Below, one piece after another: positions 35,594-40,110 of a DNA stretch of 40,110 nucleotides (within the stretch, counting starts at the first letter, position 1; every line of letters starts with the position of its first letter). Source of the stretch: a virus; the IMG/VR virus record IMGVR_UViG_3300030117_006024, positions 1-40,110 of that record; one strand, 5' to 3'. The notes under the pieces are model-generated. The model was given only the letters and a program-made list of their open reading frames with translations. It did not search any database and was not told the DNA's origin. Made by a program: the position numbers and the translations under genes.

Positions 35594-36478
35594 ATGGTAA
35601 AAATTGACATTGAACAATTTGACCCCGCGCTCTCGGCCGCACAGGCAGAGATGGAGCGGCGGGAAGCTGCGCGGCCGCGCCGCCTTCATCTTGGAATGAG
35701 CGGTGGCGGCATGTGTGCGCGGCGGCAGTGGTACGGCTGGCTATGGGCAGCAGCTCGCGCAATTCCATTTAAAGGTCTGAGCGCCATCGATGACGGTAAT
35801 CGAGGTGAGGACGTCATTGCTGCGCGCATTCAAGGCGTACCGGATTTAATATTGCAGACCAGTGACCCTGAGACCGGTCGGCAGTTTGAGGTGACAGATG
35901 CCGGTGGTCATGTGCGCGGCCACTTTGACGGTATTGTATTTAATCACCCGACAGCTCCCAAGACGTGGCACGTCTGGGAATGCAAGGTGGTCAATGAAAA
36001 GAAATTCGCCGCGTTTAAAAAACTCAAAAGTGACCTAGGCGAGAAGGCCGCGCTAAAGGCGTGGGACTTTGTCTACTGGGTCCAGGCCCAACTTTACATG
36101 CTTTACGGCGGGTACAAGCGGCATTGGATTGTTGTGGCGTCTGCAGGGTGCCGCGATTGGGATTCGGCGCGCACCGAGCTTGATCGGAGCGAAGCGGAGT
36201 TCCTGGCCGAGCGGATGCGCACAATGGTTGAGAACGTGGACGAGCTGCCAGCTCGCGTCTCGGATAATCCCAAAGCATTTGATTGCCGGTGGTGCGACTT
36301 TAAAGCGGTGTGTCACGAGGATGCGCCGGTTGAACATAACTGCCGCACCTGTCGCTTTAGTAGCCCCGTGGACGGTCCTCAGTGGGTCTGTGAGCGCTTC
36401 GAGAAAACCCTGACACCGGACGAGCAGGTGTCGGGCTGCAGCTCGTGGACGGGGCGGGAGGTGCTTTGTGCGGCGTGA
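35594..36478 (+). CDS. Cas4/RecB-like exonuclease with iron-sulphur cysteines
   Basis: 294 residues from ATG 35594; the frame is open to 35501 but that part overlaps DUF669 and the terminator. RecB-type motifs: GHFDGIVF (D112), WECKV (E129-x-K131) and QAQLY (Q164-x3-Y168). C41 near the N-terminus plus C231, C234 and C240 (CRWCDFKAVC) match the four-cysteine Fe-S cluster of Cas4/AddB nucleases. Two more CxxC-like pairs follow in a C-terminal extension (NCRTCRFS, VCERF, GCSSW), possibly a zinc site. Likely 5'-end resection feeding the Sak4 system. No Shine-Dalgarno: the start lies just after the terminator T-run, which is odd. Confidence 0.85.
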   Translation: MVKIDIEQFDPALSAAQAEMERREAARPRRLHLGMSGGGMCARRQWYGWLWAAARAIPFKGLSAIDDGNRGEDVIAARIQGVPDLILQTSDPETGRQFEVTDAGGHVRGHFDGIVFNHPTAPKTWHVWECKVVNEKKFAAFKKLKSDLGEKAALKAWDFVYWVQAQLYMLYGGYKRHWIVVASAGCRDWDSARTELDRSEAEFLAERMRTMVENVDELPARVSDNPKAFDCRWCDFKAVCHEDAPVEHNCRTCRFSSPVDGPQWVCERFEKTLTPDEQVSGCSSWTGREVLCAA

Positions 36479-36959
36479 AAATGATTTTTACCCGACGCCG
36501 CAGGCAATCGTGGATCGGATTGTACGCCAGTTCAATTTTGTGGGTGACGTATGGGAGCCGTGCGCCGGTGATGGTCGTTTTGTTGAGGCGTTGGTGCCCA
36601 AGGTGCGCACGGTGATCTGCGGGGATATCGCGAGCGGCCAAAACTTCTTTCACTATGAGCGCGCACGGGCCGCGACCCTGGTGACCAACCCACCGTTCAA
36701 AGACATTCGACCTTTTATTGATCACGCGTTTCAGATCGGCGTGACGACAATGGTGCTGGTGTGCCCCGAGCGCCTCTGGGCGTGCAAGAAGGGTCATGAG
36801 CAGTGGAAGCGCCACCGGCCCACCGTGTGGGCCAACATGGATTGGCGCGAGGATTACCTGGGTAAGGGCGGCGCGCCTGATCGAGCGCTGGCTGTCGCCT
36901 ATTGGGCAGCTCCACACAGTGCCGTTTGTGATTATCAGATCTGGGGGCGGGATGATTAA
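36468..36959 (+). CDS. Small DNA adenine-type methyltransferase
   Basis: 163 residues from GTG 36468, overlapping the nuclease by 11 bases. Motif I-like VWEPCAGDGRF (about 28-38), CGDI at strand 2, and catalytic motif IV NPPF (74-77) show a class I SAM-dependent N6-adenine or N4-cytosine methyltransferase of the NPPF type. N-terminal DFYPTP is shared with phage Dam-like enzymes. Short for a full MTase with a target-recognition domain, so specificity may be low. Probably protects phage DNA from restriction. Confidence 0.78.
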   Translation: MRRENDFYPTPQAIVDRIVRQFNFVGDVWEPCAGDGRFVEALVPKVRTVICGDIASGQNFFHYERARAATLVTNPPFKDIRPFIDHAFQIGVTTMVLVCPERLWACKKGHEQWKRHRPTVWANMDWREDYLGKGGAPDRALAVAYWAAPHSAVCDYQIWGRDD

Positions 36960-37110
36960 GTGTCCCGAATGCATGGGCGTGGGCCGCGTCGAGGAAGAAT
37001 ATGAGGTCGGCGGCTATTCGCCCGACCGGTGGATGGAAATACGCGTGCAGGAGGTTGAGTGCCCCCGCTGCCGTGGATGGGGCGCTTTATTGGGTGAGGT
37101 CGAGGAATGA
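36952..37110 (+). CDS. 52-residue zinc-ribbon protein
   Basis: ATG 36952 lies inside the methyltransferase gene (8-base overlap, GGGGGCGG before it). Two CxxC pairs, CPECMGVGR and CPRCRGWGAL, separated by about 30 residues, make a DnaJ-type zinc ribbon. Stop overlaps next start (ATGA). Likely binds nucleic acid or a protein partner. Confidence 0.65.
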   Translation: MIKCPECMGVGRVEEEYEVGGYSPDRWMEIRVQEVECPRCRGWGALLGEVEE

Positions 37111-37286
37111 GCTGCTGGCGGCATGATTGGCAATATATCGGTAATGGCAACGAATTCTGCAACCGCTGCGGTGAGCTGCGGCGCTGGAGACCGTTTTATG
37201 AGCGTCATTATGTCGGCCTCGTTTTCTTTAGCTTGGTGGCCGTTCTAATTCTGAGCGTTGTCACAAAAATCATAATGGGATCGTGA
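37107..37286 (+). CDS. 59-residue zinc-knuckle plus membrane-helix protein
   Basis: Starts in ATGA with the previous gene. An N-terminal CWRHDWQYIGNGNEFCNRCGE (C3 with C18/C21, and H6) could bind zinc, then a C-terminal transmembrane helix YVGLVFFSLVAVLILSVV. A membrane-tethered small metal protein of unknown role; the following ATG is one base beyond its stop. Confidence 0.62.
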   Translation: MSCWRHDWQYIGNGNEFCNRCGELRRWRPFYERHYVGLVFFSLVAVLILSVVTKIIMGS

Positions 37287-37287
37287 G

Positions 37288-37515
37288 ATGGAATTTTTGA
37301 CAGAGAGCTGGTTGCCGGTGGGCGTTAAAAAAATTGTGCGGCATCTGCACGGCCCCAAGTGGGAGTGGAACGCTACCGACCTCAACCCTTATCAAGACAC
37401 CAGTAATCCCTGGAAGCCGCTGCGGGACGCCGAGCGACGCGGCGACATTTTGATGGCGCAGCGCAAGGTGGGGCCGTGGCATTACGAGCTGGTGGTAAAG
37501 GCGCGGCAGAAGTGA
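37288..37515 (+). CDS. Hypothetical 75-residue early protein
   Basis: Follows the previous stop by one base. Basic, with WLPVGVKKIVRHLHGPKWEWN and a C-terminal WHYELVVKARQK. Soluble, alpha/beta in appearance. No family recognised. The stop overlaps the GTG start of the next gene. Confidence 0.55.
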   Translation: MEFLTESWLPVGVKKIVRHLHGPKWEWNATDLNPYQDTSNPWKPLRDAERRGDILMAQRKVGPWHYELVVKARQK

Positions 37516-37853
37516 CGCGAGCGCTTTGTTGGATTTGTTATCGAGGAGAGCGCGGCTTTGGATTTGATCCGGCGGTAGCCGGTAGGAGGGGGAAGAGGAG
37601 ATGGTTTTGCAGTCGAGGGCACCAACTGATCGTGGAAAGGAAATCACTTATGGCTGATTGGACTGAAGCCGAGGAGGCTCATATTTGGGAGGGCATCAAG
37701 TCGGGCGGTCAGTACCTCGATGAGCTGGGCGAGACTGACTTAGCCAAGCTGACGCGCGAGCAGCTCGTTGCGTTTCAGAAATGCGTGCTTGCGACCGTCG
37801 TCGAGGAGCGGTTTCGCGGCGTTGACGACATGGATGACGAGATTCCGTTTTGA
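37512..37853 (+). CDS. DUF6511-like cysteine-containing protein, 113 residues
   Basis: GTG 37512 inside the previous stop (GTGA); the frame also opens at 37476. N-terminal LCWICYRGERGFGFDP and then WFCSRGHQL give C-x2-C and C-x3-H metal ligands. The C-terminal half is helical and acidic (WTEAEEAHIWEGIKSGG). This matches the DUF6511 pattern of phage proteins (CWxCxRxARGFG). Role unknown; likely zinc-stabilised. Confidence 0.68.
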   Translation: MTRALCWICYRGERGFGFDPAVAGRRGKRRWFCSRGHQLIVERKSLMADWTEAEEAHIWEGIKSGGQYLDELGETDLAKLTREQLVAFQKCVLATVVEERFRGVDDMDDEIPF

Positions 37854-37945
37854 CCTACTTTCTCATTTTATCTGTGGGTAGCGCCGTCGTGACGGCCGTG
37901 CTGCTCGGGTTGATCGTGGCTTATTTTGTGTGGATGAAAAAATGA
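37850..37945 (+). CDS. 31-residue membrane peptide with TTG start
   Basis: TTG 37850 overlaps the previous stop (TTGA) and the TGA overlaps the next start (ATGA), the same spacing as its neighbours. The peptide is a single transmembrane helix (LSVGSAVVTAVLLGLIVAYF) ending WMKK, a typical stop-transfer sequence. The tight coupling on both sides argues that it is real despite its length and rare start. Confidence 0.5.
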   Translation: MTYFLILSVGSAVVTAVLLGLIVAYFVWMKK

Positions 37946-38172
37946 AATTCTCAATTTTGATTATTCTTTTTTGGTGGAACCCGCTCGATGACGACGGTCG
38001 CGGTCATTTGATTAGTCACGAGGACGGCTTGCCGCTTTTCTTTAAATCTGAAGCGGCGTGCGTGGATCACGTTGAGGAAAATTACAACGGGCTGAAAAAA
38101 TACATTGAGAAATATTACAGCGGCAAGGCGACGATCAGCGAGGTGCGCTGTGTGAGAAAGACCAAGCAGTGA
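37942..38172 (+). CDS. Small protein with hydrophobic N-terminus, 76 residues
   Basis: ATG 37942 (a GTG at 37930 is in frame). The first 12 residues (MKFSILIILFWW) are hydrophobic, perhaps a short membrane anchor or non-cleaved signal. The remainder is charged (SEAACVDHVEENYNGLKKYIEKYYSG). No family recognised. Its stop overlaps the GTG of the next gene. Confidence 0.55.
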   Translation: MKFSILIILFWWNPLDDDGRGHLISHEDGLPLFFKSEAACVDHVEENYNGLKKYIEKYYSGKATISEVRCVRKTKQ

Positions 38173-38327
38173 TACCGCCAGCCGACTGCCCCTGGTGCGG
38201 TGAGCATACGCACTTCAATTTTGTGAGGGGTCATTACGAGTGCCCGAGGTGTAAGCGGCCAGTGGCCGATTGTTGTGACGGAGAGAGGGAAGATGAGCAG
38301 ACGACACTGCCTGACGAAAAAAGTTGA
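38169..38327 (+). CDS. 52-residue zinc-ribbon protein, second type
   Basis: GTG 38169 in a GTGA overlap. CPWCGEHTHF, then ECPRCKRPVADCCDG: two CxxC pairs plus a CC that is common in small phage zinc proteins. Overlaps the next gene by 35 bases in another frame. Possibly a nucleic-acid-binding accessory to replication. Confidence 0.6.
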   Translation: MIPPADCPWCGEHTHFNFVRGHYECPRCKRPVADCCDGEREDEQTTLPDEKS

Positions 38328-38499
38328 GACCGGTTTTGGCTCAGTGTTCTGTCACGTTGACGTGAGCGAGAATGCCAACGTGAAAGGCGTGCATATGTCG
38401 TGGCGTGCGAAGGATGAGAACAGCGCCTTAAGTGAGGCTTTGACTGATATCTCTCAGGCATTCCGCGAGCTAATCGATCAGGTGCATAGTGACGATTGA
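38293..38499 (+). CDS. Small protein, TSCPD-like pattern, 68 residues
   Basis: ATG 38293 has GAGAGAGGGAAG upstream; the frame also opens at GTG 38275. CLTKKVETGFGSVFCHVDVSENANVKGVHMSW then a helix (SALSEALTDISQAFRELIDQV) recalls the short TSCPD domains linked to ribonucleotide reductase-type proteins. This is a weak resemblance from spacing only. It ends 11 bases into the primase-helicase gene. Confidence 0.55.
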   Translation: MSRRHCLTKKVETGFGSVFCHVDVSENANVKGVHMSWRAKDENSALSEALTDISQAFRELIDQVHSDD

Positions 38500-40110
38500 A
38501 TCCCAGGCATTTGATCGGTGGGGCGAGCCGAATAGGCGGCTGTCTACACGATCGGAGCTGCGGTTCGGCCGGCAGGGATCTGTGGCCGTGCAGGTGTCCG
38601 GTGAAAAGGCGGGGGCATGGTTCGACTTTGAGGAAGGCGAGGGCGGTCACTTGGACGACGCTGTTGAGGTGCAGGAGCCAGCGCCCAATGCGCCTCGGTT
38701 GATTGTTAAAAAGTATGACTATGTGTCGCTGGATGGCGAGGTCGTGTACCGGCAGCGGCGATACATGCCCAAAGATTTTAGGCCAGACCGGCCCGACGGT
38801 AATGGCGGTTGGGTAGAGGGCCAGGGCTGTCTCGATGGTATCGAGCGCGTGCCTTATCGATTGCTGGACGTTGTCGATGCTAGTGACGTCATTATTGTTG
38901 AAGGCGAGAAAGACTGCGACGCCCTTGCGGAGCTGGGTTTCGTCGCCTCGTTCAATGGACCCGCAAAGTGGAGCGAGGTAGCGCATTACTTTGCAGGCAA
39001 GCGCGTCTATGTCGTGCCAGACAACGACCGAGCTGGCCTGCGCAAGGCGACAGATTGTTTAAACGCGCTTGATGGCGTGGCGGCCAGTGTCATTTGGTGC
39101 CCTATCTGCGAGGACATGGGCGAGAAGGCCGACATAAGTAATTGGCTGGCACGAAATGACAGCGACCGCCTCATGGCCCTGCTGCAGTCATATGACCAAG
39201 TGCGGCCGGTGCGCGCGTCAGGCTTCCGGCGTGCGGATATGGAAAGCGTCCCTGGCCGGAGCTGGCTGTATGGAAAGCACCTCATACGCGGCTATGTGTC
39301 TGCCACAGTGTCTCCAGGCGGCGTGGGTAAGACCACCTTGGAGCTGATCGAAGCTGTGGCACTGGCAACCGGTCGAGACCTGCTAGGGAAGCCCGTGCGT
39401 GAGCGTGTGCGCGTGTGGCACTACAACCTCGAAGATCCCAGAGACGAGCTGCTGCGGCGCGTGTGGGCCATCTGTGAGCATTTTAAGATAGACCCTGCGG
39501 AGCTGGAGGGGTGGCTGTATTTAGACTCGGGGCGCGACTGCAAGATGATCGTGGCCGAGCCTAAGAAAAGCATTGTTGTTGCGACCGCTGCGGTTGACCA
39601 AGTGATTGCCGAAATGCAGCAGAATAAAATCTCAGTGCTGCAGGTAGATCCATTTGTGAAATCACATTGGGCAGAGGAAAACGACAACAAGCAGATCGAC
39701 GCCGTGCTTGACGTGTTCGGAGACATTGCCAAGCAGTGCAATGCGGCCGTCGATCTTGTCCACCACACCCGCAAGCCGCCGAGCGGCTTTGTCGCGACTG
39801 CCGGTGACATCAACACCGCACGCGGTGCAGGCGCTCTGACTAACGCAATGCGCTCAGCACGCACAGTGACACCTATGAGCGAGAAGGAAGCGACCTCGTT
39901 TGATATAGATCCGGCGCGGCGCGGCTGGTACGTGCGCGTCGATGACGCCAAGGGCAACATGAGCGCACCGGCAACCGAGGCCAATTGGTATGAGCGCGAG
40001 TCTGTCGAGCTAAGCAATGGCGACTATGTGGGCGTCATGGCTCCCTGGTCGCCACCAGACCCTTTTGAGGGGCTGGGCGTCGAGCGTGCCAAGTTTGCCC
40101 TCAACATGAT
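38489..40110 (+). CDS. Primase-helicase, N-terminal 540 residues (TOPRIM + RecA/RepA-type ATPase)
   Basis: Starts with GTG 38489, overlapping the previous gene by 11 bases, and runs off the right edge in frame; the rest is at 2-232. N-terminal about 70 residues (LSTRSELRFGRQGSVAV ... WFDFEEGEGG) resemble a primase region without the CHC2 zinc finger. The TOPRIM domain has IIVEGEKD (about 136-142) and VVPDNDRAG (about 175-183). The ATPase domain follows with Walker A SPGGVGKTTL (275-284), WHYNLEDP (310-317), ISVLQVDPF (Walker B) and LVHHTRKP. It would unwind phage DNA and perhaps prime it; priming activity is uncertain because only TOPRIM, not a full primase core, is clear. Confidence 0.9.
   Translation, partial: MTIESQAFDRWGEPNRRLSTRSELRFGRQGSVAVQVSGEKAGAWFDFEEGEGGHLDDAVEVQEPAPNAPRLIVKKYDYVSLDGEVVYRQRRYMPKDFRPDRPDGNGGWVEGQGCLDGIERVPYRLLDVVDASDVIIVEGEKDCDALAELGFVASFNGPAKWSEVAHYFAGKRVYVVPDNDRAGLRKATDCLNALDGVAASVIWCPICEDMGEKADISNWLARNDSDRLMALLQSYDQVRPVRASGFRRADMESVPGRSWLYGKHLIRGYVSATVSPGGVGKTTLELIEAVALATGRDLLGKPVRERVRVWHYNLEDPRDELLRRVWAICEHFKIDPAELEGWLYLDSGRDCKMIVAEPKKSIVVATAAVDQVIAEMQQNKISVLQVDPFVKSHWAEENDNKQIDAVLDVFGDIAKQCNAAVDLVHHTRKPPSGFVATAGDINTARGAGALTNAMRSARTVTPMSEKEATSFDIDPARRGWYVRVDDAKGNMSAPATEANWYERESVELSNGDYVGVMAPWSPPDPFEGLGVERAKFALNM

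Noticed and set aside
38234-38986. 250-residue minus-strand ORF
   Set aside because: Mirror of the primase-helicase N-terminus and the overlapping small genes; His/Arg/Leu-rich composition typical of antisense frames, with no ribosome-binding site.
39421-40017. 198-residue Ser-rich minus-strand ORF
   Set aside because: Shadow of the ATPase domain of the primase-helicase, where Walker motifs are clear on the plus strand.
1-40110. CRISPR arrays, insertion sequences and rRNA genes
   Set aside because: No regularly spaced repeats, no transposase-like frame with terminal inverted repeats and no rRNA-like sequence were seen. The three linker repeats in the early operon are separated by genes and are not a CRISPR.

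Overview
The window looks like a complete temperate, short-tailed (podovirus-type) phage genome of about 40.1 kb, opened inside its primase-helicase gene. The reading frame starting at 38489 runs off the right edge with two bases left over (AT). Adding base 1 (G) completes an ATG codon, and the frame then continues without a stop from base 2 to the TGA at 230-232. The ends therefore belong together: the contig is circular, or circularly permuted. The host is probably an alphaproteobacterium. This is inferred from the GTA-type 3TM holin, the DUF6511-like and DUF3310 early proteins and the tRNA-Glu(UUC) 3' half carried as attP; no host DNA is present.

Layout on the plus strand. A palindrome-rich stretch at 240-412 follows the helicase gene and may be an origin or control region. 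The packaging and head module (485-13307) holds terS, terL, a 35-residue basic peptide, two large polyvalent proteins (the first with an ADP-ribosyltransferase-like core), the P22-like portal, a scaffold and an SU10/DUF5309-like major capsid protein, closed by a strong terminator. The tail and ejection module (13409-22936) has small virion proteins, a gp4-like adaptor, a gp10-like hub, three ejection-protein candidates and fibre proteins. The lysis module (22942-24992) has an exported protein, two membrane proteins, a 3TM holin and a T4-lysozyme-type endolysin. One small minus-strand gene (6803-7063) lies antisense within the structural module.

attP lies at 25292-25631: 49 bases of a tRNA-Glu(UUC) 3' end between direct and inverted arm-type repeats. 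To its right is an early operon (25721-31398) with a zinc-ribbon/OB-like protein, a TIM-barrel protein resembling DpdA-type transglycosylases, an XF1762-like acetyltransferase and a tyrosine integrase. A minus-strand lysogeny operon follows (33736 down to 31395): a CI/LexA-like repressor, a 32-residue membrane peptide, a 352-residue protein, an Xis-like HTH protein and a DUF3310 protein. Divergent from the repressor, a Cro-like gene leads a replication and recombination operon (33829 to the right edge and on to 232): PD-(D/E)XK resolvase, Sak4-like ATPase, DUF669 protein, Cas4/RecB-like nuclease, small adenine methyltransferase, several zinc-ribbon and membrane microproteins, and the TOPRIM/RecA-like primase-helicase.

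Two regulatory themes stand out. Eleven early or lysogeny genes, on both strands, share an unusually long, near-identical leader (GAGAGGAGAGACA) that goes well beyond a normal Shine-Dalgarno core. At the head of both the packaging and the early operon, a promoter-like sequence is followed within about 30 bases by an intrinsic terminator placed just before the ribosome-binding site, which suggests antitermination or attenuation. All functional names come from reading motifs by eye; no database search was possible.
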